Below, one piece after another: positions 1-11,672 of a stretch of DNA of 64,000 nucleotides; within the stretch, counting starts at the first letter, position 1, and each line of letters opens with the position of its first letter. Both the position numbers and the translations under genes were made by a program. The stretch spans positions 1,054,001 to 1,118,000 of the forward strand of contig CM031562.1 of the NCBI GenBank assembly GCA_018466975.1, read 5' to 3'. Under the pieces are notes generated by a model. The model was not told the origin of the DNA and did not search any database. It was given only the letters and a program-made list of their open reading frames with translations. Source of the stretch: Sparassis latifolia. Lineage: Eukaryota > Basidiomycota > Agaricomycetes > Polyporales > Sparassidaceae.

Positions 1-120
1 AAATGCGGGAGGGAACTACTGCCCAATATATAAATGATATGTCATGTCTGAGAATCCAGCATACACCGGTACCTCTACTATCATTCACGGAAAAACCCAT
101 TATATTCCTTTTATCCGCAC

Positions 121-726
121 TCAAAATTTCGTATGAGCAGGAGGCGGAGGTCCTGGGGGCTTCATTGTAGCAGATGGTGTGAGATTCAAAGATCAGAGAG
201 TGAGATCCGTCCCGGATAATATCAAAACTTACCGGAGCGAATTCGCGCACCTCAGGAGTAAACCCGACACCATCGCTGCTATACGGAGGAGGCGGGGCCG
301 GTGGTTGCCCTGGAGGTTGATAGACACCGTACCCACCACTCGCCGCCTGCGTATTATTCCACGGCGGCTGAGGCAGTCCTGCATACCCAGCTTCCTGAAC
401 TCCCAGGTCCACGCTACTGCCGCCGCCACCAAAGCGACGATGATTAGTGGAGATAGGAATCTCAGCCCCAGCTCGGGGTCGACGCATGGACGTCATGCAG
501 CATAGACAGAGTAGGAGGCAGAAGATAATTGCACCTCGTAGTGAATGAGTAGGCGCAAGCACAGAAATATGTAGATCGGTACGGTACCTACAATGATCCC
601 TGCTATCGAGCCTCCAGAAAGGCGCGAGTTTTGCCCTGAATAACCTCCTCCAGAGTATCCGCCGCTCTGGGCGTGGGCGCAGACAGTAAAGAGGAGAACG
701 GTGATTGTCGATTGACGGGTAGACAT
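121..726 (-). CDS. Small single-pass membrane protein with Gly-rich ectodomain and PPxY tail
   Basis: Unnamed protein of about 159 aa, three exons (726-588, 534-233, 159-121) joined by GT-AG introns with frame kept. It starts MSTRQSTITVLLF, a plausible signal peptide ending near AHAQ, then a Gly/Ser/Tyr-rich stretch, then one membrane span (about residues 40-60, IAGIIVGAIIFCLLLCLCC) followed by basic residues, so the tail should be cytoplasmic. The tail is Pro/Gly-rich and contains PPPPY, a PPxY (WW-domain ligand) motif, and ends PPPPAHTKF-stop. It lies head to head with a gene for a protein of the same layout. Inference: single-pass PPxY proteins can recruit NEDD4/Rsp5-type ubiquitin ligases; nothing here proves that. 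The gene model is well supported; the function is unknown. Confidence 0.7.
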
Positions 727-1220
727 TATGATATGTTGGTGGACAGGTGTATGGTCAAGAATGTGGCAATACAAATGGAGAGGTTCTCAGATGCGCCATG
801 GCGTTTTTGTAAGAGCGGAAGGAGTCGGATAGTGGAGGTGGTGGAGCAGTGACATCTCGCCTTACCAGATACTTACTCAGGATGGGACACTGCCCTCAGC
901 TCGTCCTCGATGGCGGTTACATTACGGAGACACCGCAGAGATTCTGCAATAGCTGGATTTACCTTGCAACGATACGTCAGGAATAAATGGAACGAGAAAG
1001 AGTCGAGGTTGGGTTCGAACTTGACCATATTTACTTATCCGTAACATGACGTATTTGTCACGCAAGCCATAGCAGTGTTCTATGTCACGCTTCGGATGTT
1101 CTTCCTCCGTTTGCATAAGCGTATCCCAACTTGAATTGTGTAGCTCGACACTTTCTGACACTGACAGTGCTTTCGGGTCTGCAGGATGCTGTTGACTATC
1201 AACAGTGAGCAATTGCCCGA
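727..1220. promoter_or_regulatory. Shared intergenic region of two divergent membrane-protein genes
   Basis: This 494-bp gap separates the start codons of the divergent genes at 726 (minus) and 1221 (plus), so it must contain both promoters. I see no clear TATA box or repeated motif. Short open frames inside have no protein-like features. Confidence 0.4.
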
Positions 1221-1910
1221 ATGCAACGACTAAGCATTGCATACGCGTTGATGGTACAACTGACGCCAACCATCTTCGTGTTATCTTCCCTCCCTCTGCC
1301 TGTTTTCGCGGAGTCAGATGGTGGCGATAATGCAGGGCGTGTTATTGCAGTAGTTCTGTTCGGTGAGCCATCGCATTTGGCGTCCTGGAAGAATAACTGG
1401 TGACCTTTAGATGCCCAGGCCTTCTCACATTCGCGACTATCTTGTCGTTGCTCGGGATGATGTACCAAGAGCATCAAAAGCGCGCAGACACGGTCATTCT
1501 ACCGCCTCCTGCCGATTTGATGCCCGCGTACCGTAGCCGCGTCGCTGCCATATTCCATCCAGGCTATACGAATGCTCTTCCGGCCAACCATGCATGGGCC
1601 GCTGGGCCAATGGAACAGCGTCCTCCGGAGTACGTGTTCCCCCCAGCGCCTCCTCCATACCAGAAGGAAATGTACCCCCACCCCGAAATTATCACGGAAC
1701 CCGACGATGACTTGGGAGAGAACCCGTCTGATGCTAGTAGCACTGCTCCGCCGGGCGTTCCTCCTCCTGTGCATACCAACGAAGCTGTAAGTTCTTCTCT
1801 CATCCTACATGTGTATGCCCTGCTGTCCGCGCTTCACGTAGGGTTACGCCGGGTTGAGTCAACATTCTTCGTAATCACTCCGGGACTTTTATCTGCAGAC
1901 GTTTGACTAA
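1221..1910 (+). CDS. Small single-pass membrane protein with two PPxY motifs
   Basis: Unnamed protein of about 173 aa, exons 1221-1362, 1419-1786 and 1899-1910. Exon joining gives signal peptide-like sequence (MQRLSIAYALMVQL... to VFAES), a short acidic outer part, a membrane span formed across the first intron (VIAVVLFGLLTFATILSLLG), and a cytoplasmic tail of about 105 residues rich in proline and acidic residues. The tail has PPEY and PPPY, both PPxY motifs. The second intron has donor GTAAGT and acceptor CTGCAG; the last exon codes only TFD-stop. Same architecture as the divergent neighbour at 121-726, so the pair may be an old inverted duplication or functionally linked. Starting at 1221 places the hydrophobic stretch directly at the N terminus. 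Function not recognised. Confidence 0.65.
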
Positions 1911-2631
1911 TGTACACTTTCTTCACGTTCGCCGCATAAGGACGGGTTTCGATTTTTCAGGCTACGCGAGCTGTATATCCTAGTCGTGCACTCATGTCCT
2001 TTACGCTGCATACCTTATGTACCCATAGCTAATTTTTAATACCTACGCAATGTCACTTCGTAAATAACTTACAAGTCATCTCCGTCTGGGCTCTGCCGGC
2101 CCGTCGGCACGTAATGTAGCGTATGCGCGGTGCCTAATTAGGAAGCTGTCGTTGAAACTCAGGTAACGGCGACAACATCTCTCCATTCACATTTCTCCAG
2201 AACATCTCTAGATTGACCGATGCTCAGACAGAGCTACCATGGACCTTCTGAATTTTAGTTTCCAGTAGCGTTCGCCACCACCTTGCTATGTTTACTGACA
2301 TGTTGGCTCGAAGTCTGTCTGCTTATAATCCTGAACAGCTTTCAGGTGTTTATCGCTAGCCAGTGTATTTGTTACGCACCAAGTTTCTCCGCGCATTAAA
2401 AATGTTCGCCCTTGAGGTTTATGTTGCGATCTGCCATGATTGTTTGGAGGGTCTGACCATGCTTGGGCTGTACCGTGACAGCAATCCTGACCTTTGGATG
2501 AGACGATCACGTTCTCCAGTGACTAGCTGTGAGTATTACCTCTTACTGTGTTGGTTGAAACCCAACCACCTGCGACGTTGCAGTTTGCTCTCCAGCTTGG
2601 GCCGGTCTCTCTGCAAGGTCTAGATACTATC
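1911..2631. other. Intergenic, no gene seen
   Basis: About 720 bp with only short unsupported open frames. I see no RNA gene, repeat or conserved motif. Confidence 0.5.
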
Positions 2632-4642
2632 ATGGACATCGATCGTCCCGACTTCAAGGACTTATCGCGCCTCACCACTTTCTCTGGTATCTCCGCTCTA
2701 CGTATATACATCCAGGACTTGCGCGCTGCCATACGCGAGCAACAACGCCGCACCGCCCACCTGGAGACCGAGCTCGTCCATTCACAAGCCAGGCAGAGCA
2801 TCTGCCGGGCGGAACTTTCTAAGTTGCGGCGTCAGCTCGGGATAACACCGGACCGCTTCCATCAGCGAGGCGGATATCGACGCGCTTGAGGCGACGGTGC
2901 ATAAGCCTCATGCGGCTTCTCCTGCTTTACGCGATATCGTTGGGGAAAAATTTGCTGCACCTCAAAGGGGATCTGGCTCTCCAGCGGCGTGGCATCCTGA
3001 GTCTAGAGCAAGAGGGCGATAGAAACATTCCCACATATCGTCCACAGATCACGCGTATTCTCCTCTGGACTATGGTTGTTCTGCCGACTCACTCGCATCG
3101 TCTGCGGGAAGAACTCAGCCGCGAGACAGTATACTGTGATCCCATCGAGGCTGGATACGATCTCAGAGGAATATGATCTCTCTCGCGCAACGTCTCACGA
3201 ATACGAAGAGATACTCCAAGGGTCCCGCCACGAATAGGAGCTGACTATAAAGAACTTTCGTCTCGCTGAATGGTCTACTCTTGCTAGCATCAAGCATCAT
3301 ACAAGGCGGTGTGCTCTCGCCTTGATATAATTTCTGAAGTCCATGGTTTCTCGCGTGGTGTACGGAATGACCACGAAGGAATGCTCCAAGAGCTTCGCGA
3401 AGAGATACAGTTATTAACTACAAAGAGCTCTAGTCTTACTGAGCTGTCTCGCGAGCGCGGTCGGATAGCCCGCTTGAAGACCGTCCATGCCAGTGCCACG
3501 ATGAATCACTATGGAGTCCACTACCAGGCCTCTGTCGCATCTCGCCATGACATCGCCGCTGTCTTTCTGGGGTATCAACTTGACGTCGAGTCCAAATACC
3601 GATGTTCGCTGTGGCAGCTCTTCACTGCGTTGCTGGTTCTTTGGCGATTCACTCGATGTCTTAGCCGGCGGCTTGCGGCCGCTCAGGCTAAACACTCAGG
3701 CTATTATGTCCCTTGGGAACCTGCTTCGGCAGTGAAGCTCACGAACACCATGGTTGATCATCTGCAAACCCTTGAAGCTGGTCCCTGCACTGGCGAAGAC
3801 ATCGGAATTGGTCAAATGAAAACCTCGCAGCTGGACTGTCAGTGTTCTACTGAAGACACGATGATTTGTGGTTCTGCAGAAGTAGAGATGGTCGTTGGCT
3901 CAACTGATACCCCTGCAGCGCTCCGCATGCAGGGTTCCTATGGGATGAAGTGGACCTCCAATCACTAATGCTGGGCTTCGACAGCCTGCACAGTAGTCAT
4001 GCTCAGCTGCTTTGGGAATATGACACAGCGATCTCGGCTTTGCGTCGTGCGGAACAGCATATCCGAGAATTGGTCGACGACAGACGGTCTCTCTCTGCCG
4101 GCCTGGCTACCTTCTATCTGTCGCTGCATCATCGCGGAAGAATCGCACCATCGGATCCCAGGGCTAACTCTTTCGACACTATGATCTCGACGCATGAGGT
4201 CAGTGCACAGCCAACGGAGATGCAAGCGCATGACGACGTGGATCGTCTAGCGTTGTCACGTACAACCATCTGCGTAGTGTCCCAATCTGAAGATGTGCCT
4301 CGTCGACGTGCGTCTTCCGACATCTCCACCATGTTCCTGGCTGCGGGAAACCACCCTCTGTCATCCGCCTCGCCTCGCTCTCTTAACTTCCGAAGACCAC
4401 CCATAATCGTCTCTCTTCCATTGGCTGGTACTACTTGGTCAGCGGCGCTGTTTCCTTGGCTGGCTCTCACGCGAAGTACTACAGGACGCAAGATGCAGCA
4501 ATTGAAGCCGCGCATGACACCTGTACCCTGTGATCCATCGAGTCTTCAGCATCGAACTTTGCCGCCGAGTCTCAATCCGTGGCAAATTCCACACTCTGGC
4601 AGGTGCGCGGGAACAATTGTCTTCTTCGCAGAGCCTGTTTGA
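2632..4642 (+). pseudogene. Decayed coiled-coil protein gene
   Basis: Several plus-strand frames carry protein-like heptad sequence in different phases. ATG at 2632 opens MDIDRPDFKDLSRL followed by a charged helix (LRAAIREQQRRTAHLETEL, RAELSKLRRQLG) to about 2889. Around 3380-3480 another frame gives MLQELREEIQLL and SRERGRIARL, and around 4010-4100 a third gives EYDTAISALRRAEQHIREL. Typical splice signals do not join them into one frame, and stops interrupt between. The simplest reading is a former long coiled-coil protein broken by frameshifts, perhaps with some real introns. It could instead be one gene with unusual introns. No family recognised. Confidence 0.4.
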
Positions 4643-7600
4643 AGTTTCTTCTTCGTGCAGCACTGAATCTCCGATGCTCTCAGCTAACTATTCTGGGCCT
4701 AATGCACCTCGACTTCGCGCTCGGGACACGCGTTCGAGCTTCTGAGACCGGCTGTAGAATCCCACGCCTTCTATGAAAGACCGAACCAGCCACTGTCGCC
4801 CTGTGCGTCTCGCAGTGAGCAGTGTCATAAATTCCCAAGCCACAGATCGTGCGACTGGTGCACGAAGCGCCGCTCACGTTACTGGGCCGAAACACTGGAA
4901 CAGAGGACCCGGAGACAGCGAATTTGACCTGTTGTAAGAGTTAGATCCAGCAAGATGCAAATATTGCGTCTGCGCGAACGTTAACGTTGCCAAACCATCC
5001 TCCGTGCTGAAACATACCCCCCATTGCGCCTAACCTGAACCCCGTATTCCTCTCTTCGCCGCCGTCTGTTGAAATTGGCGCACGTCTCATCCCTACGTTT
5101 ACACATCCATTGGAAGGGCGTGGCAGGCCCGTACCGTCATCCTCTCGATTATACATAGCACGCGTCCCATTGGCGGGCCATCTCTAATGCTTATCTCGAT
5201 TTGTACGCCGGTGCATCACGGTGGACGATGTTGATTTGTGCCGTAAGCAGTAATGAAGAAGAGAACAAAGCACCCGGCTGGCGGAGACGGCGAGACGCAT
5301 CGGATGAGTAGAACAAGGTGTGTACAACCGAGGACGAATACCAGAGGAAGGCCAGACGGCAATCATCAACGCTCGAAAGTGCCCGGAAGGAACAGTGAGG
5401 CACAGCTGGAATGATTGAACCACAAACCATAACTGTTGAGCGAGGAGGCATCTGAATCTCCAACTCTGGGGTGGTTGATACTTCCAACTGGAGGCCGATC
5501 ATCTGCTGCAAGTTGCGCTTGAGAGTCGGTGCACAGGCTCATGTGTAATTCTGACACTCTAGGGACCTGGAAGCAGACATGGTTTTCCGACGAAGATCGA
5601 AGATTGAAGGAGTATGTTCTGCTCTGAGTTGGAACGCGCTCGCAATCTTGAAATTATCGACACGTACTTTCCCAGTGAAGCGATACGTAAGTCATCCAGG
5701 GGCTGGCGCAGGTCTTCCAGATTGCGCCCGGGTATTACGAGAGGTTGTCGGGTGCTCAAGTCTGTGCAAGGAGGAGCGCCACAAGGTCAACACATCAATT
5801 GGAAAGAGGCTATCAATTCCAGAAAATGAAGGCACGGTGGATAGCAGCGAGATAAGTCAGCAGTTCTATCCCTGAGAGAAGAATTGCAGGACCCAGGAAG
5901 GCGCGACGTCGGGAAGAATTGCCTGTCTTCAAAAGTTAGCGGAGGCGGAAGCGGACACAGGGAACCAGGTACGTAGATGACAATATATGTCGTAAAGGGG
6001 TCACTCTGTGAGAGTCGCCAAGATGATGTTACACAGGAAGGATACTGGCGCAAGAGGCTGACTTCGATGCTCGGTTGATCTTCAAGACAACTGTCTGAGA
6101 AGATGAAGATGCTTGGGCGGGGAGCAGAGAACATGCAAGGAAAGTCCGCTAAGAGTACATGCAGGAGTACGGGGCTTGAACGGAGGAAAGGACCCGCTAT
6201 TACGCGCACACACCATCGCAAGCCACTGCGAAGTAGAACGGGGTCGGCACAGACTCACAGAAGCGTAGTCAGAAGTAGGGTGATAGGCGTCATCGTTCGT
6301 GAGCCGGACGACATGTCTGACTCCGGAGGTTTTGGCTGAATCAGGGTGCTTTTCCCGCGGTGAGAGCGTGCTGCCACGGTGGAAGCGGGATGCTATAAGA
6401 TGTTTAAGAGGACCCGACGCGTCTTCGGCTCACACATGGCTGCACTGTTGTTGGACGCGATGAGCCGAACAGAAGGAGGAACGGCGTTGACGAAGCCTTG
6501 TAAAGCCTACGAAGGTACGGCAGGGGCCATGCCAGCCGCATCAAGGTTTGGAGCCTCGTCTGACAGCGAGAACTGCGCAGTGGTTGCAATTGAGCACTAT
6601 AAGGCCAAATGAAATGCATCGAGAAGATGCACGCCGGGCGATGCCAGTCAGCAAGCAGGTGGAGAGGGCTCGCGATGCGGAGGTTGTGTGGTGCGTATTC
6701 ATTTACCCGGAGTCCGTGTGCTTCGAGCATGCCCACCGTCCACCTGGGAAGCCGGCTGTTCCGTACGCCTGAGAACGGCACCGATTCCTGTAGTACACGG
6801 GTGTGCTTCGATATCATTGACTAGGAAGTGGTAGTGGACGTACGTACGTACTGGATTGCCTAAAGTGGGTTGGAAAAAGTCAAGGAGCCTACGTTGAACC
6901 ACAGGTCCATAAATATGATCCGCTGGAAGGCAAGAATCTCTAGTAAATGCATGAGCATGGCTTGCTTACATTTTGCAAGGTAGCGACAGGAAGCACAAAA
7001 AGGGACCGGCATGTCTCGATTTTTCCGTGCTGCTCGAAGGCTGGAAGACGAAGGAAGCGGAGTTGTGGCTAAGCGTCCGCACGTTTCTCAGGCACGAAAT
7101 TGAAAAAACATTTCAGGCCCAGAGTGGTCTCCAAAGAATGACGAGAAGATTGATCGCCGAGCCTCAACAGAATGTGCAATAGAGAGTGTACGCAAGGCGT
7201 AGATGATCTCCCAGCAGACTCGCAGTCCAGGACGCAGTCAACATGAGAAAGCCATTAACAAGACAAGCAGCCCCGGGCTCTCTCAAACCCTTCGAAGACT
7301 AGACGAACGATAAGAGCCCATGCATCGAAAAGAAATAACTTGATACTTACCAAGCGTGGTGGCTAGAACGCAACCGCACTGCGAGGCGGGAGTCCTTTCG
7401 GTGTCATGTGGGCATCGTCAATGGGTGGTACAGAGCCTCGTGATACGACTGATGCACGGTCGTGTGAGTGGTACTGCATATCGCAAGATTGCTGGGGATG
7501 CTGCTAGAGTGAGGTGTGAAATCAGACTAAACACGATCGAGACCAGAGAGACAGGACAGCAGGTGAAACAAAAATAATTTTTGTTGCTCGCGGGAGCGGA

Positions 7601-9684
7601 AGAAAAGATTTGAGGTAAGGTGCATCGTTCCTAGATTTGGAGGGCGACGCACCGGGTTGTGATCGCCAACCGCCAAAAGCGCCCGCTAAAATTGGACCCT
7701 GTTTTAACTTTGGTTTCAGGCCGCAGATGCATTGATTTGCTGAGGTGCAGATCGAGGGCCAACAAATTCCTTGGATGCACAGCCGTTGGTTGGGCCAAAA
7801 CAAATTGACGATGATCTGGGTAGGCGGAGTTACACCTGAGTCTTGTCGTACAAGCGGCACGTACAGTTTGTAATGCACTTACTTCTGTCTAGTTTCCTAC
7901 ACACGAGTCCAAGTCGCATCAAGCAAGAGGATAGTAACCTCGACGACGTTGAGCGCAGAAGTTTCCGTTTGTTTTGTAAGAGCCCGTTCCCGACACGACC
8001 AGAGCCACATGACATCGGGATTGGGCACCTGGCATTCCGGTCAGAAAATCTCAAGCACATCCGCATTCCCTCTGGCAGAGTGGGCTCTCTTCGTGTGTGC
8101 TCTCTTGTATCAATGGGGCACTCGAGGTGATTGTAGGCCGCCGCCCCTTGCCTTGCAGGTTCAGACAAGCCTGCAGATCAAAGAAGTCATACACAGTGGT
8201 CCTCTGCCAAGCGGGCCTCGAGAACGCAGCTACTGTTGTCGTGGATAGAACTCCTGGAGGGCTCGCCAAGCGACGGCGCGGCGAAACTGCACTCACGGAG
8301 CCGCGGCGAATACCGGAGAAACTGGTGCACGTAGAATCTGCCCTTTTTGCCCGAGGAAACATGATTTGTCTCCCACCGACGGTCGAATAATGAAATTGAG
8401 GAAGGAATCCAGACCCTAAGCGAGGGTTTATACTCCACTACCCGCAAAATTAATCAGTATATTTACTGCTCTGGAACGTGCCCCTTCAGTTACGCTAAGT
8501 ATTACCACCTGATAGATGTACTAACCTCACGCTTTCCATTTGCCACGCCCGGGCGTGGGTGGCGAGGATTTCGCCAACAATCAGTTCCAGGTTTCCAGGT
8601 TGATCCCTCCTGGTTCACTTGGCGAGTTCAAAGACTTCTGGGAGCAAATGTAGCGAGCTGAGATCGTCACTCATCAACGTTTCAACCCCACGCAGGCCAC
8701 GTGTGTACGAGGTGAAAACCAATTTCGGCAGTTGCTCAGGAATCCGCTGGACCATACCGGAAAAGGAAGGTTGGGCCGGTCGACCGACGGTGTCCTCGAT
8801 CGCTCGGACTCTAGTCTATCAGGTACGTTTGCCGTGCCGTCGGCGGTGAACAGCAGTGACTTTCCTGGGTTCGACCGGCTACACAACGAAACGACGCGTT
8901 GAGGCTGAGGGACGCTCAGGGCTCAGCGCCGACCACAGCGCCACCCGCGCGGAAGGGAACGGCGAGATAGGACGGGCGGCACGATTGAATAAGTAATGGC
9001 GCCGCCTCAAGGCGAAGTTTCAGAGCCCGCGTGCTTTCTCGAAGGGGATGTGCTGCGGCAGGAATGCTTCTGAGCTTCGCTGGGGCCACAGAGATCTGGT
9101 GATGATACGGGTCACCACTCACGCTCCCAGACAGTACATGTGTGATGACGGTTGCCGAGTATTACGGACGGAGGCCGGGGAGGAGAATGGCGGGTGTGAA
9201 AACATAAGTCATGCGATGCGGATGAACGTTGTCCAATTGTATCGATGTGAAAGGAGCGAGAAGAGACATCGATGAGGCACGAAGAGGTTGGTGTGAGCTG
9301 GGAAGACATGCTCCGCGAAGATTTGATTCGAGATGCATGTGGTGATTGCAGGGACTGCACGGAATGGTGGCGGTAAGAGGGGGAAGGGCAGGTGAGAAAG
9401 CAGGCGCGAGACGGGGGTAGAAACGAAACCAAAAAATGGTTGTAGAGAGGGGAAAATGAAGGAGATTGGGAGCTGAGATTGGGAGGAGGTAAAGGAGCTC
9501 CGAGGGACGGGGTTTGCGGTTGTTGTCCACATCCAGACGGCCGGCGCGTCGACGGATAGCCAGCCGAAGTGCACCCAGTTCATGCAGTTTCAGCTTGCGA
9601 CTCGCTCTTCTCCCACTACATAATCCTAATCCTCCTCGGTCCTCACGCTACCACTCCCCCATCATCCGCCGAGCACCCACACCC
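4643..9684. other. Long gene-poor stretch
   Basis: About 5 kb without a gene I can defend. Scraps of charged, helix-like sequence occur on the plus strand (for example 5614-5700, SELERARNLEIIDTYF), perhaps remains of the coiled-coil gene upstream. An open frame at 8097-8390 has no recognised motif. From about 9100 to 9500 the plus strand is purine-rich (many GGA/GAA runs), just before the MADS gene; this may belong to its promoter or 5' leader. No tRNA, rRNA or transposon ends were seen. Confidence 0.35.
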
Positions 9685-11672
9685 ATGGGCAGAAGAAAGA
9701 TTGAGATTCAGCCCATCACTGTGCGTATCCTTCTCTCTCAGAATAGCCCCGTCCAAGTATACGCTGCATCGACCGCCTTTCTACCCTCCGGCCTATATCC
9801 ATTCATCTCGCTTATAATAATCCATCCCAACATAGCACGAACGCAATCGCTCTGTAACCTTTTTGAAGGTCAGCTCTATTTTTGCACACAAATCTCTTGG
9901 CATGCTCGTCTAGACCGTTCTAACCTCTCTTTCTCCTCCCTCTCCGACCGGTCCAGCGCAAAAATGGTCTCTTCAAAAAAGCATATGAACTGGGCGTCTA
10001 GACCGTTCTAACCTCTCTTTCTCCTCCCTCTCCGACCGGTCTGTTGAATATACACCACCGGGCGCTAAATATGTGCTATTCTTGGATCACCAGAGGAACG
10101 ACCAGGCCATCATGTCAAACTTTACCAGTACTGCTCAACCGATGTTCATAGCATGGTGCAACGTCACATTCGCGTGCGTTCTTAATTACCTTCCTTTTTC
10201 TTGACCCTCATTCCGATGTGGGTCTGCCGCTAGTTCGACGGGGAGAAAGACACACGCACACCGCTCGACTTCAATAATGCAAAGACAGGCGAGACAGCAG
10301 ACGATGATGACGACGGTGAAGACGACGACGGAACGCGTCAAAGTAAACAGCAGCTTCCTGCCAGCAAGCAGAACAAGGTGAAAAGTGAAGGCAGCAGCGG
10401 AGCAACTGCCACAGTGCCGATCCGTCCTCTCGTTGCCACAAATACCGACTCGGCCATGACCATCGACGTGTGTAGAATTATACCAATGTCTCGAATCTGA
10501 CTCTGACGCAGCCTGTGTTGAAATGATAGCTCGATTACAGGAATGCGCGAACATCACCTATAAACGGGTCGTCGTCTTCCTCTATTCCAGTCTCGGGCGA
10601 GCGTCACAGTACGGCAACACCAGCTGGCATGCGTGGTGTTCCTATAAACAGTGCGAAGCGGCCGCGGCTTTTCAACGCGGGCGGGGCCCCAGAGTTGCAA
10701 AGCATGTCGTCGGTTCATCCTGCGATGGGCGTGAATGCAGTGACTGGGTATCCGTATCGTCTCGAGGTTGATGTAAACCAGTACACCTCACCCAGTATGC
10801 CTACGCTCGGCACCATGCCACACTCGCATGCAACTCCGCACTCCTCCATGGCCGCGTTGTATCCGAGCTCTAGTGCTGTCCCCGGGTTGCTCGGTTCGCA
10901 AAACACGCACCCAAACTTCCTCCAGCACTCCCCTCCCAATACACTCCGCACCGTCACCTTCCTACCGCACTCATCCTCCCCGTACCAGCCGCAGCAGCAG
11001 AATATTTATCACCGGCAGCCTCATCAACAGCAACAGTCGCAGCACTCCCATCCGAACCACATGCCGGCTGATCTGCTGAACACCCAGTCGCAAGACCAAT
11101 TCCCGTCGTTCGATTGGCCGGTGCACCAACAGCAGCAGCAGCAGCAGCAGCGTGACGCCAGTACGTCCGAGCTCCGCAACCTCGCCGATCACAACTAACC
11201 ACGTTCCTCCACATCTGTTCTCTTCCATGCATGACAAACTTCACTCTGCGGCGCGGTCCTCTGTGGCCCATCAGCGCACGCAGGCCCATCGAACGCAGAC
11301 AGTAACTGGTTCGACTTCCTCTCCCAACAAAGCGCCACCATCCCACACCCTATGACTATCCAACAGGCTCATCAGTCGCGCCCTCCGTCGAGTAGTATCC
11401 CCGGACAGCGTCCGATGGCCTTCTCCCACCCACCATCATCGAGTGACGGCACCTCATCTCACACGCGCCCACAGTCCGGCCACAAGCGTGGGCGCGAAGA
11501 CGAGGGCGCGAGCGCTGGCAGCAGCGAGCGCGTCGAGGAGGACGAGCGAATCAGGCGTCCCGGCACCGGGATGGGCAATCTCCCCCATCCTGCGAGCGGG
11601 GGCGCGCCGCTCGAGCAGATCCAGAGCGCCGGCGCGCGACCCAGGAGCGTGGGCGAGCGCCCAGCGGGCTAG
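9685..11672 (+). CDS. MADS-box (SRF/MEF2-type) transcription factor with damaged MADS exon
   Basis: DNA-binding transcription factor of the fungal RLM1/MEF2-like type, presumably nuclear. Exons: 9685-9720 (MGRRKIEIQPIT), 9836-9868 (HERNRSVTFLK), 9957-about 9995 (RKNGLFKKAYELG), about 10096-10173 (ERPGHHVKLYQYC and on), 10234-about 10469, 10541-11160 and 11284-11672. The 5' half of the MADS domain and the part after its core strands are recognisable. The stretch normally between ELG and EERPGHH (the VLCSVDVAVIIF-type core, about 13 residues) is missing; the position holds a second copy of 47 bp from the preceding intron, and reading through meets TAG at 9999-10001. Downstream are an acidic Asp run, Ser/Pro-rich sequence, Gln runs near 11130-11155 and a Gly/Pro-rich C terminus. 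Whether a functional protein is made is doubtful unless this is an assembly error. Confidence 0.8.
9907..9953 (+). repeat. 47-bp direct repeat, copy 1 (intron of MADS gene)
   Basis: This copy forms the pyrimidine-rich 3' part of the intron before the RKNGLFKK exon; the acceptor CAG follows at 9954-9956. By eye it is identical to 9995-10041. Confidence 0.9.
9995..10041 (+). repeat. 47-bp direct repeat, copy 2 (replaces MADS core codons)
   Basis: Exact second copy, starting within the Gly codon of ELG and lying where the MADS core strand should be encoded. It is followed by about 50 bp ending in CACCAG, which looks like the normal acceptor of the next exon. See the finding on this rearrangement. 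Confidence 0.9.
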
